Shown: piece after piece, positions 51,882 to 60,554 of the stretch
Layout of the letters: each line of letters begins with the position of its first letter
Position numbering within the stretch: position 1 is the first letter of the stretch
Assembly (NCBI GenBank): GCA_009784615.1
Contig: WRBJ01000006.1
Coordinates: 1-64,000, forward strand
Direction of reading: 5' to 3'
DNA from: Defluviitaleaceae bacterium
GTDB taxonomy: Bacteria > Bacillota > Clostridia > Lachnospirales > WRAX01
DNA length: 64,000 nucleotides
The notes under the pieces: model-generated
Database searches by the model: none
Told to the model about the DNA's origin: nothing
Seen by the model: the letters and a program-made list of their open reading frames with translations, nothing else
Position numbers and translations under genes: made by a program

Positions 51882-53849
51882 ATGGCGAAAAAACAGTATG
51901 GGAATGAGAGTATAACACAGCTTAAAGGAGCCGACAGGGTGCGATTGCGCCCGTCGGTTATTTTTGGGTCAGATGGGCTTGAGGGTTGTCAACATTCTAT
52001 TTTTGAGATAATATCAAATTCGATTGACGAAGCACGTGAGGGTTTTGGCGACCGTATTGAGATTATATTGCATGTCGATGGGTCTATAACAAATGCCGAT
52101 TATGGGCGTGGTATACCTGTTGACTATAACTCTATTGAAGAAAAATATAATTGGGAACTTGTTTTTTGTGAGCTTTATGCGGGTGGTAAGTATAATAATA
52201 ATGACAGCGACAATTATCAGTTTAGCTTGGGGCTAAACGGGCTTGGGCTTTGCTCTACGCAGTATGCTTCACGTTTTATGAATGTGAAGATTTATAGAGA
52301 TGGCTATGAGTATAGCCTTAATTTTGAACGTGGCGAGAATGTTGGTGGGCTTTCTAAAGAATTGACGGATAGGGTACAGACAGGCACGATTATACATTGG
52401 ATGCCCGATAATGAGGTATTTAAGGACATTGCTGTGCCGCTTGAGTTTTTTCAAGATATGCTAAAAAAGCAGGCGGTTGTTAACCCGCAGGTTACTTTTG
52501 TTTTGACGGATGAGGCTAGTGGTGAGGAGTTTGTTTATCGCTATGAAACAGGGCTTGTTGGATATATTGAGGAGTTGACGGGCGGTGAAGGCTTTGTACC
52601 AACTGTGCTTTTTGAAAATGAAACAAAAGGGCGGGATAGGGAAGATTTACCCGAATATCGTGTTAAATTTTCTATGGCGTTTTGTTTTGATAATAAAAAT
52701 AGTGTCAGCGAATATTTTCACAACAGTAGTTATTTGGAATATGGTGGGTCGCCGGAGCGTGCTGTAAAATCAGCTTTTACTGCGGCTATTGATACATATA
52801 TTAAAAATAATGGTGGATATAAAAAGGATGAAAAAAAGATTGCTTTTGTAGATATTGAGGATAGTCTTGTGCTTATTTCGTCCAGTTTTTCGACAGTAAC
52901 ATCGTATGAAAATCAAACTAAAAAGGCTATTAACAATAAATTTATACAAGAAGCGATGACAGAATATTTGCGCAAACAGCTTTCGGTATATTTGATTGAG
53001 AATAAGACAGAAGCAGACAAAATTGCGGCGCAGGTACTGGTTAATAAGCGGAGCAGGGAATCTGCTGAAAAAACACGTCTTTCCATCAAGAAAAAATTGA
53101 CGGGTGGCGTGGATTTTACTAATCGTGCAGAAAAATTTGTAAACTGCCGCACGAAAGATATTGAACGCAGAGAATTGTATATTGTAGAAGGAGATTCTGC
53201 TCTTGGTGCTTGCAAATTGGGGCGTGATGCAGAATTTCAAGCAATTATGCCTGTACGTGGTAAAATTCTAAATTGCTTAAAAGCCGACTATAACAAGATT
53301 TTTGCCAGCGATATTATTGTGGATTTAATACGGGTTTTGGGTTGCGGCGTAGAGGTGGATAGTAAGCATAATAAGGATTTAAGTAGTTTTGATATGGACA
53401 AGCTGGTTTGGAGCAAGATTATTATTTGTACAGATGCCGATGTAGATGGTTTTCAAATACGTACTCTTATTTTGGCGATGTTATATCGTTTGACCCCGCA
53501 GCTAATCACGCAAAACAAGGTTTTTATTGCAGAAAGCCCGCTTTATGAAATATCTAGTGGTGATGAAATTTATTTTGCATACAGCGACGCAGAAAAAAAT
53601 ACGATTACGAAGAAACTGAAAGGTAAAGTGCATATTCAACGAAGCAAAGGGCTTGGTGAAAATGAGCCAGATATGATGTGGCAAACCACAATGAACCCTG
53701 CAACACGTAAGTTGGTGCAGGTTTTGCCAGAAGATATAGAGGATACCCGCCAAATGTTTGACGTGCTTTTAGGCGATAACATCAAAGGACGCAAGGAATT
53801 TATAGAAGAACACGGACACCGCTATATTGAAATGGCAGATGTTAATTAA
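51882..53849 (+). CDS. Divergent type II topoisomerase ATPase subunit (GyrB/ParE-like)
   Basis: A 655-residue B-type subunit. The GHKL ATPase region has EIISNSIDEAREGFGD and ADYGRGIPVDYN near residue 70. The Toprim domain has LYIVEGDSALGACK near residue 428 and TDADVDGFQIRTLIL near 510, then RSKGLGENEPDMMW. It is shorter and more divergent than GyrB. A partner A subunit (parC-like) normally follows such genes in relatives but is absent here. The start is ATG 51882 behind GGGGGAT. Confidence 0.88.
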   Translation: MAKKQYGNESITQLKGADRVRLRPSVIFGSDGLEGCQHSIFEIISNSIDEAREGFGDRIEIILHVDGSITNADYGRGIPVDYNSIEEKYNWELVFCELYAGGKYNNNDSDNYQFSLGLNGLGLCSTQYASRFMNVKIYRDGYEYSLNFERGENVGGLSKELTDRVQTGTIIHWMPDNEVFKDIAVPLEFFQDMLKKQAVVNPQVTFVLTDEASGEEFVYRYETGLVGYIEELTGGEGFVPTVLFENETKGRDREDLPEYRVKFSMAFCFDNKNSVSEYFHNSSYLEYGGSPERAVKSAFTAAIDTYIKNNGGYKKDEKKIAFVDIEDSLVLISSSFSTVTSYENQTKKAINNKFIQEAMTEYLRKQLSVYLIENKTEADKIAAQVLVNKRSRESAEKTRLSIKKKLTGGVDFTNRAEKFVNCRTKDIERRELYIVEGDSALGACKLGRDAEFQAIMPVRGKILNCLKADYNKIFASDIIVDLIRVLGCGVEVDSKHNKDLSSFDMDKLVWSKIIICTDADVDGFQIRTLILAMLYRLTPQLITQNKVFIAESPLYEISSGDEIYFAYSDAEKNTITKKLKGKVHIQRSKGLGENEPDMMWQTTMNPATRKLVQVLPEDIEDTRQMFDVLLGDNIKGRKEFIEEHGHRYIEMADVN

Positions 53850-53868
53850 TTATTGGTAAGGTGATTGT

Positions 53869-54513
53869 GTGAAAGTGTTATGTATATCTGCATCAAATGA
53901 TTTTAAAGATGGCGTAAAGGAAACTTCGTCATTTATTATTTGCAGGCGTGTAATTGATAAGATTAGAAATGGGATGCCACAAGCCGATTGTTCTATTTTA
54001 GAATTAAAAAAATATATGCCAAAACCTTGCACTAATTGCCAAAAATGCATAGATAGTAGCCGTTGTGTGGCGGGTGATGATGATTTTAATAAAATTTATG
54101 AACAAATACTTGGTTGTGATGTTTTGTTTATTGTTTCGCCACACTATGCACCAATTCCTGCTAAACTGTGTATGATAATGGAAAAGATGGAATCTATAAC
54201 ATTTAACCCTTGGTTGAGAGATAATTCTTACAAGTCGGATATTGTTGGTATACCGACTGGAGTTATATCTCACGGTGCGGCTGGTGCTGATTGGGCTTTA
54301 AGAGAATATGAAAAGGTAGTTAATTATCCAATTGCAAACTTTTTGTTTACAATACCATCATCCCACGTAGAAAGCCGCCAATTAAAATTAGTGCCGCATA
54401 ATGATGACTGGAAAGCGGGAATAAGCGTTCCGCCTGTAAAAAATTATAAAGATTGGTCGGACTTGCAGATTGTGATGTTTGAAGATTATATCAATAAAGT
54501 AATTTCTGCCTAG
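53869..54513 (+). CDS. Flavodoxin-like NAD(P)H-dependent oxidoreductase
   Basis: A 214-residue flavodoxin-fold protein of the NADPH-dependent FMN reductase type. KVLCISASNDFKDG replaces the usual GSPR phosphate loop; CTNCQKCIDSSRC near residue 54 is the cysteine pair-rich loop common in iron-sulfur-flavoprotein-like members. LFIVSPHYAPIPAKLCMIMEKME is the FMN-binding middle. The start is GTG behind GGTAAGGTGA. The substrate is unknown. Confidence 0.8.
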   Translation: MKVLCISASNDFKDGVKETSSFIICRRVIDKIRNGMPQADCSILELKKYMPKPCTNCQKCIDSSRCVAGDDDFNKIYEQILGCDVLFIVSPHYAPIPAKLCMIMEKMESITFNPWLRDNSYKSDIVGIPTGVISHGAAGADWALREYEKVVNYPIANFLFTIPSSHVESRQLKLVPHNDDWKAGISVPPVKNYKDWSDLQIVMFEDYINKVISA

Positions 54514-54553
54514 GACTTGCGATAACAAAACTGTTACATTTTTGTGTCAAAAC

Positions 54554-54582
54554 TTGTCGAAACCGCAAAAATATGATAAAAT
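54554..54582 (+). promoter_or_regulatory. Promoter of the stalk-domain gene
   Basis: TTGTCG (54554-54559), a 17-bp spacer and TAAAAT (54577-54582). Confidence 0.5.
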
Positions 54583-54609
54583 GTTGAAAAACTATTTGAG
54601 GTGATATAG

Positions 54610-55689
54610 TTGTTTAAGCGTTTTGTATATGTTTTTGTGGTTGTTTTTTGTATTTTTATTATTGTTGGTGTGGATGATATTTTTGCCCATCAACCTGCTA
54701 TTGGCGAGCCTATTGGCGTTGTGTTGCATACGGATATTAGAGTTTTTATTGATGCAATAGAGATTGAAGGGTTTAATATAAACGACTACACATATGTTGT
54801 GGCGGAAGATTTGGTAGCTTTTGGTATGGATGTGGCGTGGGATGGCGATACTTCATCGCTGTATATAGTCCGTGGTAGCTTTAATACCGAACCACCCAAG
54901 GTTGACGCAAATCAAAACCACCCAGGTAGTTTTGCGTTTTTCTTTGTTCATACTGAAATTGTAACATATATTGACGGCAATTTGGTGCAAAGTTTTAATG
55001 TGGATGGCCGCACGGTTGTACGTGTTGATGATTTGGCGGCGGCTTTTGGTAATGTTTTTTGGGACGAGCGCAACAGGCTTGTTTTGCTACATTTAGAGCC
55101 TTTACCGCAGTCGGAAGAAACTGTGCAATTTGTAACGAGTCAATTTATGGTATTTAACGAAGGTAATCGACACGGCATTGTTAATTTGGTGGGTGATGTT
55201 ATTGTGCCTGCGGTTTATAGTCAAAATGAAATTCGTATGCTTTATAATTTGACAAAACTAGATATGCCGATGCAAATTGCGCTTGGTGATTGGTTTGGAG
55301 ATTTGCGTGAAAGTTTGCCACGCCACATCCCGCTTCGTATTATTGATATTTTAACAGGCATTGAATATAATGTGGCAAGTTTTTCAAACGGTAATCACGC
55401 TGATGTAGAGCCGGTGACAGCTAATGATACCGAGCTAATGTTTGCAACACAACCCGCTTCGTGGACGGGTCGTCCTGTTATTGTGGTTTTTGACGACCGT
55501 GCATATGTTGCGGCGATACATACGATGCCGCACGATGTGGTGCATATTAGGGATAATAATTTGGATGGGCATATTTGCTTGCATTTTAACGGAAGTACGC
55601 AACATATAAGCCCTAATGCGGTTTATGCAAGAGAGATTAATCAGGCATACGAGGTTGCGCAAAAATTTTTACGATATTTTGGAAAATAA
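54610..55689 (+). CDS. Secreted stalk-domain protein
   Basis: A 359-residue exported protein. A hydrophobic signal (YVFVVVFCIFIIVGV) starts it. Two tandem copper-amine-oxidase N-terminal-like stalk units follow: IRVFIDAIEIEGFNIND...VAWD and IVTYIDGNLVQSFNVDG...VFWD. The C-terminal 190 residues are not recognised. The start is TTG 54610 behind TGAGGTGATA. It is the third stalk-domain protein of the window. Confidence 0.78.
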   Translation: MFKRFVYVFVVVFCIFIIVGVDDIFAHQPAIGEPIGVVLHTDIRVFIDAIEIEGFNINDYTYVVAEDLVAFGMDVAWDGDTSSLYIVRGSFNTEPPKVDANQNHPGSFAFFFVHTEIVTYIDGNLVQSFNVDGRTVVRVDDLAAAFGNVFWDERNRLVLLHLEPLPQSEETVQFVTSQFMVFNEGNRHGIVNLVGDVIVPAVYSQNEIRMLYNLTKLDMPMQIALGDWFGDLRESLPRHIPLRIIDILTGIEYNVASFSNGNHADVEPVTANDTELMFATQPASWTGRPVIVVFDDRAYVAAIHTMPHDVVHIRDNNLDGHICLHFNGSTQHISPNAVYAREINQAYEVAQKFLRYFGK

Positions 55690-55692
55690 ATG

Positions 55693-55721
55693 TTGACAAG
55701 ATTACTAGGAAATGATATAAT
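55693..55721 (+). promoter_or_regulatory. Promoter with embedded TTACTAGGA motif
   Basis: TTGACA (55693-55698), a 17-bp spacer and TATAAT (55716-55721). The spacer contains ATTACTAGGAAAT (55701-55713), the motif also found at iscR and feoA, so a bound regulator would cover the promoter. Confidence 0.75.
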
Positions 55722-55738
55722 GCGTCTTAAGTTAATAT

Positions 55739-55809
55739 CACCTAACACCAAGACTGGTTTTCTCTCAAGGTGAAAGGCGCAAAATATTTTTTGAAATTAA
55801 TGCGCCTTA
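55739..55809 (+). promoter_or_regulatory. Structured leader of the TM1266/ABC operon
   Basis: The ~115-nt leader folds into CACCT...AGGTG enclosing ACCA/TGGT, then an 8-bp stem AAGGCGCA / TGCGCCTT (to 55809). T-rich sequence (CATTTTATTTT) follows shortly, as in an attenuator. It matches no riboswitch class I know. Confidence 0.4.
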
Positions 55810-55841
55810 GGGTGCATTTTATTTTGGAAAGGGTGAATTAT

Positions 55842-56087
55842 ATGGGAAATAGGGTTGCGGTTATTGCGATTATTATTGAAGATATTGAAAAGGCCGCCGC
55901 CGTAAACATATGTTTGCACGAATATGCAGATAATATTATAGGGAGAATGGGATTGCCTTATAAACAAAAGAAAATGAACATCATCAGCGTTGTGGTTGAC
56001 GCGCCGCACGACACGATTTCTGCATTGTCTGGCAAGATTGGGCGCATTGAAGGTGTTAGTGCGAAAACATTATATTCTAAAAATTAG
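55842..56087 (+). CDS. TM1266-family putative iron-only hydrogenase system regulator
   Basis: An 81-residue ACT/NikR-C-like protein of the TM1266 family (VAVIAIIIEDIEKAAAVNICLHEYADNIIGRMGLPY, then IISVVVDAPHDTISALSGKIGRIEGV). The family is named for its co-occurrence with [FeFe]-hydrogenase maturation genes; its function is not proven. I chose ATG 55842 behind AAAGGGTGAA. It is first in an operon with an ABC importer; no hyd gene is in the window. Confidence 0.85.
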   Translation: MGNRVAVIAIIIEDIEKAAAVNICLHEYADNIIGRMGLPYKQKKMNIISVVVDAPHDTISALSGKIGRIEGVSAKTLYSKN

Positions 56088-56099
56088 GAGGAAAAACGT

Positions 56100-57131
56100 A
56101 TGAAAAAGAAATTATTATTGATTTTGGCAGTGGTTTTTGCTTTGGTTGTGATGGCGGCGTGTAATAACAGAACAGAGCCGACCATAACAACGCCGTCTAC
56201 AACACCTTCAACAGAGGTTGATATAACGGCAGATGATACCGAACTTGTTGGTGGTGAAGTTAATATTGCGACATTGCGTGGTCCGTCGGGGCTTAGTATG
56301 TTGTTATTGATGGATACTGATACTCAAAACGATTATAATGTGATGCTGATGGGTGCACCTACTGAAATTCCGCCGCTTTTGGTGCGTGGTGACATTGATA
56401 TTGCGGCGGTGCCTACTAATCTTGCTTCAAATTTGTATAATACTATGGATGGAAATATTGTAGTGCTTGCGGCTACGACACTTGGTGTTTTGCATATTGT
56501 AGACACAACGGGTACAATTAATAGTGTTGAAGATTTGCGTGGGCAAACTATTTATGCCAGTGGTGGCGGTGGTATGCCAGAGTTTATTCTTAACTACATC
56601 CTTGAAGGCAATGGATTAACACCAGGTGTTGATGTTATTATAGAATTTAGAACAGAGCACACCGAAATTGCGGGTTTGATTGATACAGGTATTGCCCAAA
56701 TAGCAATGTTGCCAGAGCCTTTTGCTACAACAACCGTTAATCGTGTTGATGGTTTAGAATACGCGCTTGATTTAACAGAAGAATGGAACAAAATCTCACC
56801 TGACGCTGGTTTGATTATGACAACCGTTATTGCCCGTCGTGAATTTGTAGAGCAAAACCCTGATTTGGTTGAAATTTTTATGATGGAACTTGAAAGCAGT
56901 GTTAATTTTACTAATAATAGCGTTGAACAAGCGGCAGAGCTTGCCGTAACATACGACATCATTCCCGCCGCACCTGTGGCACGTTTAGCAATACCGCGCT
57001 CTAATATTGTGTTTATAACAGGCGGACAATTTGAAACTTATGTTACCAATATTTTGGAAGTGTTTTATAACCACAACCCGGTTTCCATAGGGGGTCAAAT
57101 GCCTAATGCGGATTTTTTCTTTAATAATTAA
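56100..57131 (+). CDS. ABC transporter substrate-binding lipoprotein (NMT1/SsuA-like)
   Basis: A 343-residue lipoprotein with lipobox VMAAC near residue 17. The periplasmic-binding fold resembles the NMT1/THI5/SsuA class (VNIATLRGPSGLSMLLLM, IDIAAVPTNLASNLYN, VEDLRGQTIYASGGGGMPEFIL). It would bind a small molecule, but the ligand cannot be read. The ribosome site is AGGAGGAAA. It overlaps the permease gene by 26 nt. Confidence 0.88.
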   Translation: MKKKLLLILAVVFALVVMAACNNRTEPTITTPSTTPSTEVDITADDTELVGGEVNIATLRGPSGLSMLLLMDTDTQNDYNVMLMGAPTEIPPLLVRGDIDIAAVPTNLASNLYNTMDGNIVVLAATTLGVLHIVDTTGTINSVEDLRGQTIYASGGGGMPEFILNYILEGNGLTPGVDVIIEFRTEHTEIAGLIDTGIAQIAMLPEPFATTTVNRVDGLEYALDLTEEWNKISPDAGLIMTTVIARREFVEQNPDLVEIFMMELESSVNFTNNSVEQAAELAVTYDIIPAAPVARLAIPRSNIVFITGGQFETYVTNILEVFYNHNPVSIGGQMPNADFFFNN

Positions 57132-57852
57132 AAAAATAGTTGTTGCCGCCTTTTGGTTTATTGTGTGGGATATAGCGGCACGCATTGTAGGTAGCAGTAT
57201 AATATTGGTTGGGCCTGTCGAAACCTTCGGCAGGCTTTTTGCCCTTACGGGTACAACGGCTTTTTGGAGCAGGATAAATTATTCGCTATTACGCATTATG
57301 CTTGGTTTTGTACTGTCTTTGGGTGTTGGTGTTTTGCTTGCCGTGGCTTGCCATAATTCAAAAATTATACGTGATTTAATTACACCGCTTATAAATGTAA
57401 TAAAGTCTATACCTGTTGTATCCTTTGCCCTTTTGGCAATTTTTTGGATTTCGAGGGATTATATGTCCGTTTTTATCGCATTTGTAACGGTTTTGCCCAT
57501 TGTGTTTTTTAATACGCAAAAGGGCATTGAAAATACCGACGAAAAACTAATTGAAATGGCAGATGTTTTTCGAGTGGGCATTTTTAAAAAAATAAAACAT
57601 ATTTATGTGCCGCTGGTTATGCCTTTTGTTATTTCGGCGGCGGCAAGTGGCCTAGGTTTTGCGTGGAAGGCAGGTATTGCGGCAGAAGTTATTGGTTTTA
57701 GCAGAAGCTCTATTGGCGGAGGTTTGCACGAAGCAAGAAACTTTTTGCTTACGGCAGATTTGTTGGCTTGGACAATTGCGATTGTTGTTTTGGCTTGGGC
57801 AATGGAGAAGGTTATATTCTTTCTTTTCGGGAGGTTTAAAAAATGGCAATAG
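57106..57852 (+). CDS. ABC transporter permease
   Basis: A 248-residue, six-helix permease of the SsuC/ThiX-like class. The cytoplasmic EAA loop is at residues about 145-165 (GIENTDEKLIEMADVF). The start is ATG 57106 inside the end of the binding-protein gene. At 57213-57240 the coding sequence contains a terminator-like hairpin followed by five T. It overlaps the ATPase gene by 10 nt. Confidence 0.88.
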   Translation: MRIFSLIIKKIVVAAFWFIVWDIAARIVGSSIILVGPVETFGRLFALTGTTAFWSRINYSLLRIMLGFVLSLGVGVLLAVACHNSKIIRDLITPLINVIKSIPVVSFALLAIFWISRDYMSVFIAFVTVLPIVFFNTQKGIENTDEKLIEMADVFRVGIFKKIKHIYVPLVMPFVISAAASGLGFAWKAGIAAEVIGFSRSSIGGGLHEARNFLLTADLLAWTIAIVVLAWAMEKVIFFLFGRFKKWQ

Positions 57853-58415
57853 AAATAAAAAATATCTCGAAAAGTTTTGGTAGCAAAGTTGTGCTTGCAG
57901 ATTTTAGTTTAGTGTTGGAGCAAGGCATTACTTGTATTATGGGTGCTTCAGGCAAGGGCAAAACTACATTAATCAACATACTTGCGAGGTTGGTTTCTGC
58001 TGATAGTGGCGAAATCGTTATGCCTGCTGGCGCAAAAATATCATTTGTTTTTCAAGAGGATAGACTGTTGCAATGGGACACGGCGATACAAAATGTGCTT
58101 TTTCCGATGAAGCGTCCGAAGGATTTTATAAAAAATGCGACAGAATTATTGATACAGTCGGGCTTGGAAGAAGCTATTAACAAAAAAGCCGACGAATTAT
58201 CGGGTGGTATGAAACGGCGTGTTGCAATTTGCCGTGCGCTGATTGCCGAACACGATGTGTTGATTATGGACGAGCCTTTTAAAGGTCTTGATGATGAACT
58301 AAAACCAAGAATTATGGATATGATAAAAAACCATAGCGTAGATAAAATTGTGCTTTGCATAACTCACGATAAGACCGAAGCGAGCTACCTTGGCGGTAAA
58401 TTGGTGCAAATGTAG
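57843..58415 (+). CDS. ABC transporter ATP-binding protein
   Basis: A 190-residue ATPase, shorter than the usual 240-250 because the C-terminal part is trimmed. Walker A is GASGKGKTT near residue 36, signature LSGGMKRR near 119, Walker B VLIMDEPFKGLDD near 139, and the switch His is in ITHDKTEA. It energises the importer encoded just upstream. A small hairpin (GCCAC/GTGGC) after the stop may end the operon. Confidence 0.92.
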   Translation: MAIEIKNISKSFGSKVVLADFSLVLEQGITCIMGASGKGKTTLINILARLVSADSGEIVMPAGAKISFVFQEDRLLQWDTAIQNVLFPMKRPKDFIKNATELLIQSGLEEAINKKADELSGGMKRRVAICRALIAEHDVLIMDEPFKGLDDELKPRIMDMIKNHSVDKIVLCITHDKTEASYLGGKLVQM

Positions 58416-58437
58416 CTTACTATTGCCACAAAATTTA

Positions 58438-59226
58438 GTGGCATATTTGCTGATAGATATACCGACTAATATACGCAAACGCAAATTGTCGCTGGCGGCG
58501 ATAAAGCTGCAAAGCGAAGATGTAAAAATAATCGACCTTGCCGTAATGTATGGATATGACAGCGCAGATGGTTTTGCCCGTGCTTTTGCAAAGCAACACG
58601 GCATTGTACCTTCTGTTGCTCGTCAAGCGGGTATTAATTTGACTATTTTTCCTCCTCTTAATTTCCAAATCAAAATAAAGGGAGCGATAGCTATGAATTG
58701 GAGAATTGAGGAGAAAGACGCTTTTAAGGTCTTTGGGATTGAGCGGATTTTTAGCCGTGAAGATTTAAGTAATGGAAATGTGCCAAGGTTTTGGGCAGAG
58801 AGCGAAAAAAATGGTGGTTTAGAAAAATTGTATGATGATGCTGGTGGTATACGCAATGCGGATGGTAGTCCGAAATATAGCGATACTACTGAAACAATGT
58901 GCATTGTTAATTCGGTTTGTGACTACAAAGAGCTTGAAGGTGGCAATTTTGCATATATGATTTGTGCTTTTGCAAACCCAAATAGCAAAACAGATGGTTA
59001 TGAGATTGTGCAAATACCAAAAACGACTTGGGCAGTTTTTCGCAGTGAAAAATTTAGCCTAGACCATATAGGTCAAGAAATACCTAAATTGTTTAATAGG
59101 GCGTATAGCGAATGGTTGCCAACATCTGGATATGACAGGGATAACAGGGCAAATGTTCCGTATATGGAGATATATTATCGTGCCAAAAATGGGGATTTTT
59201 TGAAGAAGTTTGGATTCCTGTGGTAA
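58438..59226 (+). pseudogene. 5'-truncated AraC-type regulator with GyrI-like effector domain
   Basis: The frame enters an AraC DNA-binding domain part-way (DIPTNIRKRKLSLAAIKLQ, then IIDLAVMYGYDSADGFARAF) and continues into a GyrI-like effector-binding domain (MNWRIEEKDAFKVFGIERIF... FLKKFGFLW). The first ~45 residues, including the first helix-turn-helix, are missing; what precedes belongs to the ABC operon end. ATG 58693 behind AAAGGGAGCG could still give a stand-alone GyrI-like protein of about 178 residues. Confidence 0.75.
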
Positions 59227-59240
59227 AAAATAAGGTCTAT

Positions 59241-59275
59241 AATTTAAAAGACGGCGCATTGCCGTCTTTTAAATT
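59241..59275. terminator. Bidirectional terminator
   Basis: A perfect 15-bp stem (AATTTAAAAGACGGC / GCCGTCTTTTAAATT) with a 5-nt loop separates the AraC/GyrI remnant from convergent tmcAL. Confidence 0.9.
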
Positions 59276-59349
59276 ATTTTGAGGACATTTTAATTTTCAA
59301 AATAAGTCTATAGTGTTTTTGAAAAAATAGAAAAACCTTTAGTATGATT

Positions 59350-60489
59350 CTACGGCAGTATTACCATTGGTGTTGAAATTTCATTGCGTTCGGGTATATT
59401 TTTATGTTTTAGCGCAAGCCAATACATCTGCGTAGCGTTAATTTCATTTACAAGGGTATTTTTGGCGTGTTTTGTATTGGTGATTATGGGTAATGCCGCA
59501 TTTTTGTACATTTGCGTAATTAGATGAGATTTACTGCGTTTAAAACCCAAAACACGTAAATAACGCACTTTTTCTTGTTTTTCGTGGTTCAAAAAAATAT
59601 TTAACGCCGCACGTTTTAACGCCGTATATGTGATATTTTTTGTTTTAACAGCAGAAACTATATCACTAATGTAATAATGTTCTTGCGCTGCTACATCAAA
59701 AATTGTTTTGTGCTTTTGCGTTTTTATTATATAGTGAAAAAAAGCACTAAAATTATCTACATTATTAACAGCCGACTGCAAATATTCTTCCGACAAAATT
59801 TCGTAAGAAGATGACGGCATATAGTCTGCAAGCTCTGAAATATTGCCTGACAAAATTTGCCCACGAATTGCACTTGCCGATGCATATGGCGGACGCATTT
59901 GCTTATCGTGATGATTAACGCCAATACGTGCGATGGCGTGTGGCGTAATAGCGGAATTAAGCCGTAACAACGCCTTTAAATATTCTATGGCGAGGATGTT
60001 GTTTGGCGTGCGTAAAATTTCTGTGGTATTGGGCAAAATAGCAGAAACAGCGGTGGCTCTAGCTTTTGGAAAGCTATTGCCTTTTGCAAGCTCATCACGC
60101 AAAATTGCTTTAAATTTGGGCGTTTCATTAACAAGCAACTTGGCAATGGGCAGCAAAAGCGATAAATCTGTATTTTCAGCACCAAAACAAATATCAGTGA
60201 CAATACCGCTTGCTACAAGAATTTCAACACCTGCTTGTGCAAAACCTTCTGCGCTGGATGTTGCAAATTCCACAGGTAGCTCAAGCACAAGGTCTGCCCC
60301 GTTTAGCAACGCCTGTTTTGTACGGGCAAATTTGTCAATAATTGCAGGCTCGCCGCGTTGCACAAAGTTCCCACTTAACACCACAACAACATTATCTGCC
60401 CCGATTTTTTTACGTGTAATATCTAATTGAAATTTATGACCATTATGAAAAGGGTTATATTCGGCAATTATACCGCAAATTTTCTTCAT
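59350..60489 (-). CDS. tmcAL: tRNA(Met) cytidine acetate ligase TmcAL
   Basis: A 379-residue nucleotidyltransferase-fold enzyme that makes N4-acetylcytidine at the wobble position of elongator tRNA-Met from acetate and ATP. GIIAEYNPFHNGHKFQLDITR holds the HxGH-type motif. VVLSGNFVQRGEPAIIDKFARTKQALLNGADLVLELP is diagnostic. I chose ATG 60489 behind GGTGGTGATGAA; the frame opens further upstream without a ribosome site. It stands alone on the minus strand. Confidence 0.93.
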   Translation of the reverse strand: MKKICGIIAEYNPFHNGHKFQLDITRKKIGADNVVVVLSGNFVQRGEPAIIDKFARTKQALLNGADLVLELPVEFATSSAEGFAQAGVEILVASGIVTDICFGAENTDLSLLLPIAKLLVNETPKFKAILRDELAKGNSFPKARATAVSAILPNTTEILRTPNNILAIEYLKALLRLNSAITPHAIARIGVNHHDKQMRPPYASASAIRGQILSGNISELADYMPSSSYEILSEEYLQSAVNNVDNFSAFFHYIIKTQKHKTIFDVAAQEHYYISDIVSAVKTKNITYTALKRAALNIFLNHEKQEKVRYLRVLGFKRSKSHLITQMYKNAALPIITNTKHAKNTLVNEINATQMYWLALKHKNIPERNEISTPMVILP

Positions 60490-60554
60490 TTCATCACCAC
60501 CAAATAAAAGATTGTTATCATTATAAAATATTTTTTGGAAAATTGCAAAATAAT

